The notes under the pieces were generated by a model. The model was not told the DNA's origin and made no database searches. It saw only the letters and a list, made by a program, of their open reading frames with translations. Below, piece after piece: positions 6,862 through 16,115 of a stretch of DNA of 64,000 bases. How positions within the stretch are numbered: the first letter of the stretch is position 1; every line of letters begins with the position of its first letter. The position numbers and the translations under genes were made by a program. Source of the DNA: Xanthobacteraceae bacterium (lineage in GTDB: Bacteria > Pseudomonadota > Alphaproteobacteria > Rhizobiales > Xanthobacteraceae). The stretch covers positions 61,610 through 125,609 of the forward strand of contig JAQSWY010000013.1 in the NCBI GenBank assembly GCA_029266425.1, in the 5' to 3' direction.

Positions 6862-7866
6862 TCACGCCGCCTTGGCCAGCCTCTCCCGCCCGTGCGGCGC
6901 GTCGTAGTCGAGCGCGGGGCCGACGGGGACGATGCCGGTCGGGTTTATGGTGAGGTGGCTCTCATAATAGTGCCGCTTGATATGGGTGAGGTTCACCGTC
7001 TCCTTCACCCCGGGCACCTGGTAGAGTTCGCGCAGATACCCGGCGAGGTTCGGATAGTCGGCAATGCGCCGGATATTGCACTTGAAGTGGCCGACATAGA
7101 CCGGATCGAACCGAACCAGCGTGGTGAACAGCCGCCAGTCGGCTTCGGTCAACCGGTCGCCCATCAGATAGCGGCTGCGGGAGAGGCGCTCGTCGAGCGT
7201 GTCCAGCGTCTCGAACAGCGCGCCGACGGCCTCCTGGTAGGCGTCCTGCGAGGTCGCGAAGCCGGCCTTGTAGACGCCGTTGTTCACGCGGTCATAGATT
7301 TCGGCGTTGAGGTCGTCGATCGCGGGGCGAAGCTTTTCGGGATAGTAGTCGGTCTTCACGTCGGTGAAGGCGTCGAACGCCGCATTGAACATGCGGATGA
7401 TCTCGGCGGATTCGTTGTTCACGATCGTGCCGCGCTTCTTGTCCCACAGCACCGGCACGGTGACGCGGCCGGAATAATGCGGGTCGGCCTCGAGATAGAC
7501 CTCATAGAGCCGGCTTTTGCCGAGCACGGTGTCCGGCGTTGCGCCCGGGGAGTAGCCGCCCGCGCCATCGCCGAAGGTCCAGCCCTCGCTGCCCATGTAC
7601 GGATCGACCACCGAGACCGAGATGATGTCTTCCAGCTTCTTCAGCTTGCGGAAGATCAAGGTGCGGTGGGCCCACGGGCAGGCCAGCGAGACATAGAGAT
7701 GGTAGCGCCCGGCTTCCGCGGGAAAGCCGCCTTCGCCGGTGGGGCCGGCGCTGCCGTCCAGCGTGATCCAGTTGCGGAAGCGGGTGACGGTGCGCTGGAA
7801 GCGGCCGCCAGTGGATTTGGTGTCGTACCACTGGTCCGACCATTTGCCGTCGACGAGCAGGCCCAT
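6862..7866 (-). CDS. Glutathionyl-hydroquinone reductase (xi-class GST, YqjG/PcpF type)
   Basis: 334 aa, normal family length. The N-terminal thioredoxin-like domain has the catalytic Cys at residue 63 in SLACPWAHR, the motif that separates this class from ordinary GSTs, followed by VVDPYMGSEGW. The C-terminal helical domain (SRSRYLMGDRLTEADWRLF) is the omega/xi type. The enzyme uses glutathione to reduce glutathionyl-hydroquinones back to hydroquinones, a detoxification step for quinones. The start ATG at 7866 is preceded by AAGGAGAT, a strong ribosome site. It stands alone, flanked on both sides by dispersed repeats. Confidence 0.93.
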   Translation of the reverse strand: MGLLVDGKWSDQWYDTKSTGGRFQRTVTRFRNWITLDGSAGPTGEGGFPAEAGRYHLYVSLACPWAHRTLIFRKLKKLEDIISVSVVDPYMGSEGWTFGDGAGGYSPGATPDTVLGKSRLYEVYLEADPHYSGRVTVPVLWDKKRGTIVNNESAEIIRMFNAAFDAFTDVKTDYYPEKLRPAIDDLNAEIYDRVNNGVYKAGFATSQDAYQEAVGALFETLDTLDERLSRSRYLMGDRLTEADWRLFTTLVRFDPVYVGHFKCNIRRIADYPNLAGYLRELYQVPGVKETVNLTHIKRHYYESHLTINPTGIVPVGPALDYDAPHGRERLAKAA

Positions 7867-7986
7867 GGCGATCTCCTTGAGAAGGGTTCGAAGGGGAGAC
7901 TAGCGGGTTCGGGGAGATGACGCGTGCAATATTAATTGCCAACAGCCTGATTAAACAATGCATTATTGCAATGATGCGCTACTTAA

Positions 7987-8088
7987 GCATCATCCTTCGA
8001 GGCCGCCCGCGGCGGCACCTCAGGATGAGGTCGCTTTAAAAGTACAACCTCATCCTGAGGTGCCGCGAAGCGGCCTCGAACGATGCTC
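7987..8088. repeat. Dispersed palindromic repeat, family A (CATCCTTCGAGG / CCTCATCCTGAGG)
   Basis: Two arms of about 40 bp, CATCCTTCGAGGCC...CCTCAGGATGAGG and CCTCATCCTGAGG...GGCCTCGAACGATG, in inverted orientation around an AT-rich spacer (TCGCTTTAAAAGTACAA). The transcript would form a long cruciform-like hairpin. Other copies: 10922-11031, 28231-28380, 47653-47730 (half) and 59248-59361. In the 431-bp gap from 7867 to 8297 I see nothing besides this repeat and the promoter regions of the flanking genes. Confidence 0.9.
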
Positions 8089-8297
8089 ACCCGAGCAACA
8101 CCCTTCACCTTCCCCGACGCTTGTGCTATCCGGCCGCACTCTTGGAGATGGTGATGATCCTCCGGCCGACGCAGCGACGACGAGACGAGGGAGCCCGCGG
8201 TTCCCGCGTTCGCCCGTTCGCCTGCCCGCACCTGCGGCCGTGAGAATGCGGACGTTCGGGGCGGGCCTTTGACTCGCCCGATGTCCCGAGTGCCAGA

Positions 8298-8822
8298 ATG
8301 ACCGACCTTTCCATCACCGTGCTGCCCGAGCAGCCTTCCGACGAGCCCGCCATCGAGCGGCTGGTGGCCCGTACCTTCGGGCCCGGCCGGTTTGCGCGCA
8401 CCGCCTACCGGTTGCGCGAGAACAATCCGCATGTGCGCGAACTCTCCTTCACCGCCTATATCGGCACCATGCTGGTCGGCTCGGTGCGGCTCAGCCCGCT
8501 GGTGATCGGGGAGGCACCGGCGCTGCTGCTCGGTCCGCTCACGGTGGAGCCGCCTTTCCGCTCCCACGGCATCGGCCGGCGGCTGATCGAGCGCTCGCTC
8601 GAGGCGGCGAAGGAAGCCGGGGCGAAGCTGGTGCTGCTGGTAGGCGACGAGCCCTATTACGGCCGGATGGGCTTCCTGCGCATCCCGCAAGGACAGGTCA
8701 CGCTGCCGGGGCCGGTAGATCCGGACCGGGTGCTGGTATGCCCGCTCGATAGCGCCGGCATAGAGGGCGTCGCCGGGGCGGTGCGCCCGGGTTATCAATT
8801 GGCGGAGGCGGTGGGGGCCTGA
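8298..8822 (+). CDS. GNAT family N-acetyltransferase
   Basis: 174 aa. The acetyl-CoA-binding motif A is present as LTVEPPFRSHGIGRRLIERS (the Q/RxxGxG/A loop), preceded by LSPLVIGEAPALLLGPL and followed by LVLLVGDEPYYGRMGF, the pattern of the YhbS-like subgroup of small acetyltransferases. Substrate unknown; members acetylate small amines, peptides or proteins. It is a monocistronic gene convergent with the large amidotransferase-like membrane protein gene, with only 4 bp between stop codons. No secretion signal, so cytoplasmic. Confidence 0.88.
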   Translation: MTDLSITVLPEQPSDEPAIERLVARTFGPGRFARTAYRLRENNPHVRELSFTAYIGTMLVGSVRLSPLVIGEAPALLLGPLTVEPPFRSHGIGRRLIERSLEAAKEAGAKLVLLVGDEPYYGRMGFLRIPQGQVTLPGPVDPDRVLVCPLDSAGIEGVAGAVRPGYQLAEAVGA

Positions 8823-8826
8823 GCCC

Positions 8827-10893
8827 TTACCGCCCCTCGCGCGCCCAGGCCGCGGCGATGCCTGCCATCAGGATCAAGAGGCCCGACAGGCCCGCGAACA
8901 GCGGGAACAGGCCGAGACCGCGCACCACGCTGACCTCGCGCATGGCAAGGCCCATCCAGTCGGTGCCGGCATAGCGCTCGCCGGAGCGCACCGCCACCAC
9001 CCGCGGCACGCCGCCGGTGAGGTCGGCCATGCGCCAGACGCCGCCATTGGTGGCGGTGACGATGGGTTTGAGCACATCCGTCGTCGAGGTGACCTCGGCG
9101 AATTCCCTAGGGTTCAGCGGGCCGACATTGACCAGCGCGGAGAACGTGCCGTCAGTGGCGCGCCACAGGCCCAGCGTGTCGGCCGGGAAGGTGGCGCGGA
9201 ACAGGCCGGGCTCGGCGGCAGCGAGCGTCAGCGTCCGGGTCTGGCCGGTCGGCGTCGTCACCGTGACCGGGTTCACCGCATCGCCCATGGTCTGGCGCTC
9301 GATGACCACGTCGCCACCGCGTGCCACCATGCGCAGCCGCTCCTCCTCGAGGTCGGGCTCCTTCATCAGCCAGTGCGAGAGGCGGCGCAGCAGGTCGATA
9401 TAGGGGCCGCCGCCCTCATAGCCGCGGGCCCACAGCCAGATATGGTCGGAGAGCAGCAGCGCCACGCGGCCTTCGCCGACGCGGTCGAGCAGCAGTACCG
9501 GCTTGTCGTCGGGGGCATTCAGCACGCTGGTGCCCTTGGCGCCAACGGTGTCTATGACGCGGAAGAAGCGGCTCCAGTGTGGCGGATTGCTCTCCGAGCC
9601 GGGCAAAGCGCGGGTCACCGGGTGGCGCTGGCCGGCGGCGGTGAGGAGGGCGTGATAGGGCTGCTCGGTCATGCGCCCGGTGGGCTCGGCCGGAAGGATC
9701 GATTCCAGCGGGGTCTGGAAGATCGACCCGTCCGACACATAGTCGGCGCCAGCGGCCACCAGCACGGCGCCGCCCTCGCGCACATAGCGCACGATATTGT
9801 CGAAATAGATCATCGGCAGCACGCCCTGCTGGGCGTAGCGGTCGAAGATGATCAGGTCGAAATCCTTGATCTTCTGCTGGAACAGCTCACGGGTCGGAAA
9901 GGCGATCAGCGAGAGTTCGTTGATCGGGGTGCCGTCCTGCTTCTCCGGCGGGCGTAGGATGGTGAAATGGACGAGATCGACATTGGCGTCCGACTTCAGG
10001 AGGTTGCGCCAGGTGCGCTCACCGACATGCGGTTCGCCGGAAACCAGCAGCACGCGCAGCTTGTCGCGCACGCCATCGATCGAGACCGCGGCGCGGTTGT
10101 TCACCGGGGTCAATTCGTCCTGGAGGCCGGCGGCCTCGATCTCGACGATGTTCGGGCCGGCATGGGTGATCTCGACATTCACCTCGGCCGGCTGGCCGGC
10201 GGTGACGATGGGCCGCGCGACCACCTCGCCATCGCGGCGCACGGTGACGCCGACCCGGGCGCCCGCAGGCGCGCCTTCGTCCTCGACGCGATAGCCGATG
10301 GTCTGGGTCTGGCCGACGATGCCGAAGCGCGGCGTCGAGGTCAGCGCCACGCGACGGTCGCGCTCGCCGGGATGCCCGGAGACGATGGCATGCACCGGCG
10401 CGCGGAAGCCGAGCGCGGCGGCGGTGGCCGGTATGTCGTGGACCCGCCCGTCGGTGAGGAAGATCGCTCCGGCGACACGCTCCGGCGGCACATCGGCGAG
10501 CGCGGCGGAGAGCGCGGTGAACAGGCGGGTGCCGTCGACCTCGCCGGAGCCGGAGCCCGCCTCCACCCAGCGCACCTCGGCATTGGGGAAGCGCTCGAGG
10601 CGCTGCTTCAGCTCGGCGCGGGCGGCTTCCGTCATGGCGGCGCGGTCGCCGAACTCCTGGCTGGCGCTCTTGTCGACGACGACGACGACCACGGTGGAGA
10701 GCGGCTCGCGCTCCTCGCTGGTGAGCGAGGGGTTGGCGAGCGCCAGCACGGCGAGGACAATAGCGAGCGCGCGGAACACCGCGCCGCGGGCCCGGGCGAC
10801 GAGCACCAGAGCCACGACCAGCAACGCGACGCCGCCGACCGCGGCGAGCCAGGGCAGGGGAATGAGCGGATCGAAGGAGAGGCCGAGATTCAT
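8827..10893 (-). CDS. Large membrane protein with glutamine-amidotransferase-like domain (last gene of MoxR operon)
   Basis: 688 aa. Two transmembrane helices at the N terminus (about residues 12-32 and 38-54), a VWA-like segment starting VVVVVVDKSASQEFGD with a partial MIDAS, a beta-sandwich region, a class I amidotransferase-like fold (RVLLVSGEPHVGERTWRNLL ... REGGAVLVAAGADYVSDG) without an evident catalytic Cys, and a final transmembrane helix (LGLFPLFAGLSGLLILMAGI). It resembles the periplasmic BatA/BatB-like partners of MoxR ATPases. It is the fourth gene of the operon, separated from DUF4159 by 160 bp that hold a family-A repeat. Role probably in envelope or protein-complex maturation; exact function unknown. 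Confidence 0.85.
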   Translation of the reverse strand: MNLGLSFDPLIPLPWLAAVGGVALLVVALVLVARARGAVFRALAIVLAVLALANPSLTSEEREPLSTVVVVVVDKSASQEFGDRAAMTEAARAELKQRLERFPNAEVRWVEAGSGSGEVDGTRLFTALSAALADVPPERVAGAIFLTDGRVHDIPATAAALGFRAPVHAIVSGHPGERDRRVALTSTPRFGIVGQTQTIGYRVEDEGAPAGARVGVTVRRDGEVVARPIVTAGQPAEVNVEITHAGPNIVEIEAAGLQDELTPVNNRAAVSIDGVRDKLRVLLVSGEPHVGERTWRNLLKSDANVDLVHFTILRPPEKQDGTPINELSLIAFPTRELFQQKIKDFDLIIFDRYAQQGVLPMIYFDNIVRYVREGGAVLVAAGADYVSDGSIFQTPLESILPAEPTGRMTEQPYHALLTAAGQRHPVTRALPGSESNPPHWSRFFRVIDTVGAKGTSVLNAPDDKPVLLLDRVGEGRVALLLSDHIWLWARGYEGGGPYIDLLRRLSHWLMKEPDLEEERLRMVARGGDVVIERQTMGDAVNPVTVTTPTGQTRTLTLAAAEPGLFRATFPADTLGLWRATDGTFSALVNVGPLNPREFAEVTSTTDVLKPIVTATNGGVWRMADLTGGVPRVVAVRSGERYAGTDWMGLAMREVSVVRGLGLFPLFAGLSGLLILMAGIAAAWAREGR

Positions 10894-10921
10894 GCGGGGC
10901 GCTCCTTCTCAATTCCGCACG

Positions 10922-11031
10922 TCGTCATCCTGAGGCGCGAGCGCAGCGAGCCTCGAAGGATGTTCAAGCAGGGGGGCATCGGGGGCGGGCATCCTTCGAG
11001 GCCCGACTCCGCCGGGCACCTCAGGATGAGG
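10922..11031. repeat. Dispersed palindromic repeat, family A, arms in outward order
   Basis: Same arms as the other family-A copies, but the right-type arm (CATCCTGAGGCGCGAGCGCAGCGAGCCTCGAAGGATG) comes first and the left-type arm (GCATCCTTCGAGGCCCG...GGGCACCTCAGGATGAGG) second, so the order is inverted relative to 7987-8088. It lies inside the MoxR operon, between DUF4159 and the amidotransferase-like gene, so it is probably transcribed and could attenuate or stabilise the message. Confidence 0.88.
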
Positions 11032-11053
11032 TTGCGCTGAACAAGGAAAGCCA

Positions 11054-13918
11054 TCACTGCCCCAACCTCTCGAGCAGCGCGGGCACGTGCACCTGGTCGG
11101 CCTTGTAGTTGCCGGTCAGCACGTACATCACGACGTTCACCCCGGCGCGGTAGGCGAATTCGCGCTGGCGCGGCTCGCCGCCGCTCATCGGCAGCATCGG
11201 CTGGCCGTCCTCGGAGACCGCCCAGGCGCCGGCAAGGTCGTTGGAGGTGATGATCACCGGCGAGACGCCGTCGCCGGCGCGGGCCGGGCGCTCCTCGCCG
11301 TCCTCCGTCGGTGGCAGCGCCTCGACCCAGGTGGCCCCGGTGTTGAAGCGGCCGGGGAAATCGCGCAGCAGATAGAACGCCTTGGTCAGCACGTGGTCGC
11401 GCGGCACCGGCTCCAACTCGGGGATGTCGAGCCCGTCGAGGATGGCGCGCAGCGCGTTGTTCTCCGGCGTGCCGGCGCCGTTCGATCCGGGCATGACGGT
11501 CTCGGCGTCGCGGGTGTCGAACAGGATGGTGCCGCCCTGCTTCATGAAGCTGTCGACGCGGGAGAGCGCGGCGGCCGTCGGCTTCGGCGCATTGGGCAAT
11601 ACCGGCCAGTACAGCAGCGGGAAGAAGGACAGCTCGTCGCGCGAGGGGTCGACCCCCATCGGCTCGCCGGCCTCCAGCGCGGTGCGCTGGCCGAGGAAGT
11701 CGGTGAGGCCCTTCAGCCCGGCACGGCTGATCTCGTCGGTCGCGGCATCGCCGGTGATGACGTAAGCGAGGCGGGTGGCGCTGGCCGCCTTCACCGCGAA
11801 GGCATCGTCCGCCGGGGTCGGCGCGGCCCGTGCCGCGGGCGGGACGGGTGCGGTCGGTTCCTGGGCGCGGGCATCGGGGGCGCCGGCAAGGACGACGAGG
11901 CCCACGAGCAGCAGGCTGGCGGCGGTGGCGGTGCGGCGCGCGGTCAGGCGCGCGACGCCGCCGGAAAGCAGGAACACGATCATGGCATCGATCAGCAGCA
12001 ATGCGAGCAGGCCGAGCAGCATCGGCGCGCGCAGATCGCTCGGTGCGGCTTCGCGATAGGGCTCGACACGGCCGAGGGCGGAGAGATCGAGCGCGGCGAG
12101 GCGGTCGCGCGGCAGCAGAGCATTTACCGCGACGAGGCCTTCCGGAGGACCATAGAAGCCCGGCGGATGGTCGGCGCTGGCGCGGCCGGCGAAGCCGGTG
12201 GAGATCGGCTTGGCGGTCGGCGTCACCGGGCGGAAGGCGCCGAAGCCGTCGAGCAGCCGGCTCGGCGCCACGGTCTCGCCGGTCGTGGCCGGGGCGCCGT
12301 CATTGGCCGCCGCCTCCGCGGCGCTGGAGCCGCCGAGCGACACCACATGGCGCAGCATGTCGACGAAGGCGCCGGAGATCGGCAGGTTCGACCAGGAGGT
12401 GTCGGCGGTGACATGGAACAGTACAAGCACCCCGTTGCCGCGCTTCTCGCCGGTGACCAGCGGCGTGCCGTCGGTGAGCGTCGCCCAGGTGCGCGACTGC
12501 AGCAGCCCGTCGGGCTCGGCCAGCACCTGACGCTGCACGGTGACGTCGTCCGGCACGGTGACATCGCGGAACGGACCGTCGCCGGAGAAGGCGCCGAGCT
12601 TCTGCGGCTGCTCCCAGGAAAGCGAGCCGCCGAGCACGCGCCCGCCCCGCCGCAGCATGACCGGCACCAGATCGTCGGAGGCATTGGCGAGGCGCGGGCC
12701 GGCAAAGCGCACCAGCACGCCGCCGCCCTCGATCCAGCGGACGAGCCGGTCATGGGTCTCCGGCGGGATGGTGCCGATGTCGGAAAGCATGATCACCGGC
12801 AGCTTCTGGTCGATGAAGCGCTCGATCGCTTCGGAGGTGCCGCGGCCTTCCGACAGTCGCAGGTCGGCGAAGGGGCCGAGCGCGCGGGTGAGATAATAGG
12901 AGGGCGCCAGCAGCGGCTGGCGCTGGTCAGCGGTGGCGCCGGAGACGAGGCCCACGGCGCGGCGGCGCCAGCGCTTGTCCAGCAGCTGGACGGCGCCGGC
13001 GGAATGCTCGTCGGCGATTTCGAGCCGCGCCACCTCGTTGCGGATCTCGACCGGGGTGTCGAACCGGGCCTCGGTCTCGCGGGCGCCGGGCTCGAAGCTG
13101 AACGGCGCCTCGCCGAGCGCGAGGCCGCGCATGTCGAGTGCACGCACGACGCCGTCGCGCGAGGATGTCTCACGGTCGCCGCGCAGCACCTTCACGGTGA
13201 GCGCCTCGACTCCGTTCTCCGCGGCGGCGAGCGCCAGCGGCTCGCGAAGCCCGCCGGCGAGGGTGGTGAGCGCATGGTTGCCGACGACGCGCGCGAGATC
13301 GGCGGGAAAGCCGTCCTCGTCTGCGAGGCCGATGCCGTCGGACAGATAGATGACCGAAGCATCCGGCGCGGTCTGCAGAGCCTTCTCGAGGCTCGCCAGC
13401 GCGGCGCGGCGATCAGGGAGATGCGGCACGGGCGCGAGCGTGCGCAGCCGGTCGCGGGCTTCGCTCGGGCGCAGCACGCGGATGTCGAGCGGTGGCTCGC
13501 CGGTCGGGATCAGGATCACGCCGCGATTGCGGAGATCGGCATCGGCCACCGCGCCTTCGGCACTGGCGCGCCGGGCTTCCCAGGTGGAGGCGGCCGGCCA
13601 GCCGGAATCGATGAACAGCACCACCGGGCCGGAGGCGGCCGGGCCGGCGACCGGCGGATTCCAGATCGGGCCGGCGGCAGCGAAGATGACGATGGCGGCG
13701 ATCAGCAGACGCAGCGCCGTGAGCCACCACGGGGTGCGGGCCGGGGTCTCTTCCTTCGGCGGAATGTCGAGCAGCAGCCGGGTCGGCGCGAAGGCGATGC
13801 GGCGCGGGCGCGGCGGCACCAGCCGCAGCAGGAACCACAGCAGCGGCAGGCCCACCAGGGCGCCGAGGATCAGGGGCGAGGTGAAGGCGAGCGGGAACGA
13901 GCTGAACAGACCCATCAT
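11054..13918 (-). CDS. BatA-like / DUF4159 membrane protein
   Basis: 954 aa. The N terminus is the BatA (aerotolerance) membrane module: a hydrophobic helix (PLILGALVGLPLLWFLLRL), PPRPRRIAFAPTRLLLDI, then a second helix (LRLLIAAIVIFAAAGPIWNPP). A VWA-like segment (VVLFIDSGWPAA), long periplasmic-type region, a further helix around residues 640-665 and a Pro/Ala-rich linker follow. The C-terminal ~210 residues are DUF4159 (LAYVITGDAATDEISRAGLK ... SFFPLLYWPVLPN ... GGTILFDTRDAE). It overlaps the DUF58 gene by 4 nt. In related operons these proteins form a membrane partner for the MoxR ATPase. Function unassigned. Confidence 0.9.
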   Translation of the reverse strand: MMGLFSSFPLAFTSPLILGALVGLPLLWFLLRLVPPRPRRIAFAPTRLLLDIPPKEETPARTPWWLTALRLLIAAIVIFAAAGPIWNPPVAGPAASGPVVLFIDSGWPAASTWEARRASAEGAVADADLRNRGVILIPTGEPPLDIRVLRPSEARDRLRTLAPVPHLPDRRAALASLEKALQTAPDASVIYLSDGIGLADEDGFPADLARVVGNHALTTLAGGLREPLALAAAENGVEALTVKVLRGDRETSSRDGVVRALDMRGLALGEAPFSFEPGARETEARFDTPVEIRNEVARLEIADEHSAGAVQLLDKRWRRRAVGLVSGATADQRQPLLAPSYYLTRALGPFADLRLSEGRGTSEAIERFIDQKLPVIMLSDIGTIPPETHDRLVRWIEGGGVLVRFAGPRLANASDDLVPVMLRRGGRVLGGSLSWEQPQKLGAFSGDGPFRDVTVPDDVTVQRQVLAEPDGLLQSRTWATLTDGTPLVTGEKRGNGVLVLFHVTADTSWSNLPISGAFVDMLRHVVSLGGSSAAEAAANDGAPATTGETVAPSRLLDGFGAFRPVTPTAKPISTGFAGRASADHPPGFYGPPEGLVAVNALLPRDRLAALDLSALGRVEPYREAAPSDLRAPMLLGLLALLLIDAMIVFLLSGGVARLTARRTATAASLLLVGLVVLAGAPDARAQEPTAPVPPAARAAPTPADDAFAVKAASATRLAYVITGDAATDEISRAGLKGLTDFLGQRTALEAGEPMGVDPSRDELSFFPLLYWPVLPNAPKPTAAALSRVDSFMKQGGTILFDTRDAETVMPGSNGAGTPENNALRAILDGLDIPELEPVPRDHVLTKAFYLLRDFPGRFNTGATWVEALPPTEDGEERPARAGDGVSPVIITSNDLAGAWAVSEDGQPMLPMSGGEPRQREFAYRAGVNVVMYVLTGNYKADQVHVPALLERLGQ

Positions 13919-14895
13919 GCCGCGCCCTCCCTTTCCACACTCTCATTCAGCAAGCCTTCGGTGGTCTCCTGCGGCCGTGCGGCGCGGACTTCGGCGAGCG
14001 GCACGTCGCCGCTCATGCGGGCATGCAGGGCCAGCAGGAGCTCGCTCGCCGGCCGGTCGGTGCGGTGCACGATGAAGGTCCAGGTGCGCCGCTCGGCCTC
14101 GTAGCGGATGGCGGCACGATGACGGGTGACGCGCTCCACATAGTCCTCGCGCACCGTCTCGGCGCGGCCGATGGTCAGCGTGGTGCCGCTCTCCGGCTCA
14201 CGGAACTCGACGCGGCCGGAGAATGGGAAGGTCTCTTCCGCCGGATCGCACACCTGCACCACATGGCCGTGCGCGCCGCTCGCGGAGAGGCCGGCAATGC
14301 TGGCGATCACCTCGGGCGTCGGGCTCCACAGATCGCCGAGCACGATGACCTCGGCGAGCGGGGAGGGCGAGAATTTCGGCGGCAGGCTCGGTATATCGCG
14401 GCCTTGCAGATGCGGGGCATGGACGATGGCTTCGGCCATCTTCTCGACGATGGCGCGGCTCGCCGACGGGCGCATCACCCCCGGGATGCCGACGCGCTCG
14501 CCACCCTTCACCAGCAGCTCCGCCAGCGCGAAGGCGACGACGAGAGCGCGATCGCGCTTGGTCTCCCAGACCAAAGGCGAGGCGAACACCATGGAGGGCG
14601 ATAGATCCGGCCAGATCCAGACCGTGTGGGCGGCTTCCCATTCACGTTCGCGCACATAGAGATGGTCGTCGCGGGCGGAGCGGCGCCAGTCGACGCGGTT
14701 CGAGGGCTCGCCATCCATGAAGCGGCGGTATTGCCAGAAATTCTCGCCGGTGCCGGCGCGGCGGCGCCCGTGCAGGCCGTGATAGACGCTGGCGGCGATC
14801 TTGCGGGCCTCGAGCACGAGGCGGGGCATCGCGGCGACAAGGCCTGCTGCATCCTGCGCCGCACTGCGGACGGCGGTATCGGCGTCGAACTCCAC
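13915..14895 (-). CDS. DUF58 domain protein
   Basis: 326 aa. Carries the DUF58 hallmark near residue 70 (NRVDWRRSARDDHLYVRERE) and the following VWA-like WIWPDLSPSM with a DxSxS-type start, here changed to D-L-S-P-S. DUF58 proteins are almost always encoded right after moxR, as here (15-bp gap), and are thought to work with the AAA ATPase in chaperone-like insertion of cofactors or assembly of complexes. No signal peptide or membrane segment; cytoplasmic. Second gene of a four-gene operon. Confidence 0.93.
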   Translation of the reverse strand: MEFDADTAVRSAAQDAAGLVAAMPRLVLEARKIAASVYHGLHGRRRAGTGENFWQYRRFMDGEPSNRVDWRRSARDDHLYVREREWEAAHTVWIWPDLSPSMVFASPLVWETKRDRALVVAFALAELLVKGGERVGIPGVMRPSASRAIVEKMAEAIVHAPHLQGRDIPSLPPKFSPSPLAEVIVLGDLWSPTPEVIASIAGLSASGAHGHVVQVCDPAEETFPFSGRVEFREPESGTTLTIGRAETVREDYVERVTRHRAAIRYEAERRTWTFIVHRTDRPASELLLALHARMSGDVPLAEVRAARPQETTEGLLNESVEREGAA

Positions 14896-14910
14896 CCGCT
14901 TCAGTCCCCC

Positions 14911-15921
14911 TCAGCCTATCTTCGCCACGAGCTTGCGGACCACGCCCCGCACGCTCTCGCCATCGGCGCGCGCCGCGAAGGTGAGCGCCATGCGGTGCTT
15001 CAGCACGGGTTCGGCGAGCGCGGCGACATCGTCGACCGACGGCGCATAGCGCCCGTCCAGCAGGGCGCGCGCGCGCACCGCCAGCATCAGCGATTGCGAG
15101 GCGCGCGGGCCGGGGCCCCAGGCGATCGCCTTGCCGAGCGCGCCGGATTCCGGCCCCGGGCGGGCCGAGCGCACGAGGGTGAGGATCGCTTCCACCACCG
15201 ACTCGCCGACCGGGAGACGGCGCACCAGCCGCTGCGCGGCGGAAAGGTCCTCCGCCGTCATCACCGCGCGCGGCTTGGTCTCCTCCGCGCTGGTGGTGTC
15301 GAACAGGATCTTCCGCTCGGCGTCGCGATCCGGATAGTCGACGTCGATCTCCATCAGGAAGCGGTCGAGCTGGGCTTCCGGGAGGGGATAGGTGCCTTCC
15401 TGCTCCAGCGGGTTCTGCGTCGCCAGCACATGGAAGGGCTTGGGCAGATCGTGGCGCATGCCGGCGACGGTGACGTGGCCCTCCTGCATGGATTGCAGCA
15501 GCGCCGATTGGGTGCGTGGGCTAGCGCGGTTGATCTCGTCCGCCATCAGGAGCTGGGCGAACACCGGGCCGGGAATGAAGCGGAAGGAGCGGCGCCCGCC
15601 GGCGCTCTCCTCCAGCACCTCGGCGCCGAGAATGTCGGAGGGCATCAGGTCCGGCGTGAACTGCACGCGGCGGGCGTCGAGCCCGAGCACGGTGCCGAGC
15701 GTTTCCACCAGCTTGGTCTTGGCGAGGCCGGGCACGCCGACCAGAAGGCCATGGCCTCCGGAGAGAATGGTGATGAGTGCCTGTTCGACGACCGCCTCCT
15801 GGCCGAAGATCACCGTGCCGATGCCGCTGCGCGCGGCGCGCACATTGGCGGCCGTGGTCTCGGCATTGCGGATGATCATGGCGTCGAGCGATTCGAAATT
15901 CTCGCTGGTGGCGGACGTCAT
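14911..15921 (-). CDS. MoxR family AAA+ ATPase
   Basis: 336 aa, typical length. Walker A at residues 62-69 (GVPGLAKT), Walker B at 124-128 (LMADE) followed by INRASPRTQSALLQSMQE, sensor 1 in HVLATQNPLEQEGTYPLPEA and the MoxR-typical QLDRFLMEI. MoxR proteins act as chaperones with VWA-domain partners, which is exactly the operon content downstream. First gene of the operon; its promoter lies in the 194-bp region shared with the divergent DUF1285 operon. Confidence 0.95.
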   Translation of the reverse strand: MTSATSENFESLDAMIIRNAETTAANVRAARSGIGTVIFGQEAVVEQALITILSGGHGLLVGVPGLAKTKLVETLGTVLGLDARRVQFTPDLMPSDILGAEVLEESAGGRRSFRFIPGPVFAQLLMADEINRASPRTQSALLQSMQEGHVTVAGMRHDLPKPFHVLATQNPLEQEGTYPLPEAQLDRFLMEIDVDYPDRDAERKILFDTTSAEETKPRAVMTAEDLSAAQRLVRRLPVGESVVEAILTLVRSARPGPESGALGKAIAWGPGPRASQSLMLAVRARALLDGRYAPSVDDVAALAEPVLKHRMALTFAARADGESVRGVVRKLVAKIG

Positions 15922-16115
15922 TGTTTCATGCTCCTGACCATTCGCTGGCTATGTTGCGCTGCAAAATGAACCATTGCAACGCACCACGTCGGCACCATTC
16001 GGCCGACGGCAATCCGGCTGTCGTGGGCTTGAGCTTACGCTATCTTGCCACCGCGTCGACCATGCGGCAGTGCATCACGACTGCGCGATTACGCTTGTGT
16101 GAAGCGGAAAAACCT

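Noticed and set aside
11087..14104. A + strand frame of about 1000 codons opposite DUF4159.
   Set aside because: Antisense shadow; composition (Gly, Arg, His, Glu blocks) and lack of motifs contrast with the conserved minus-strand protein.
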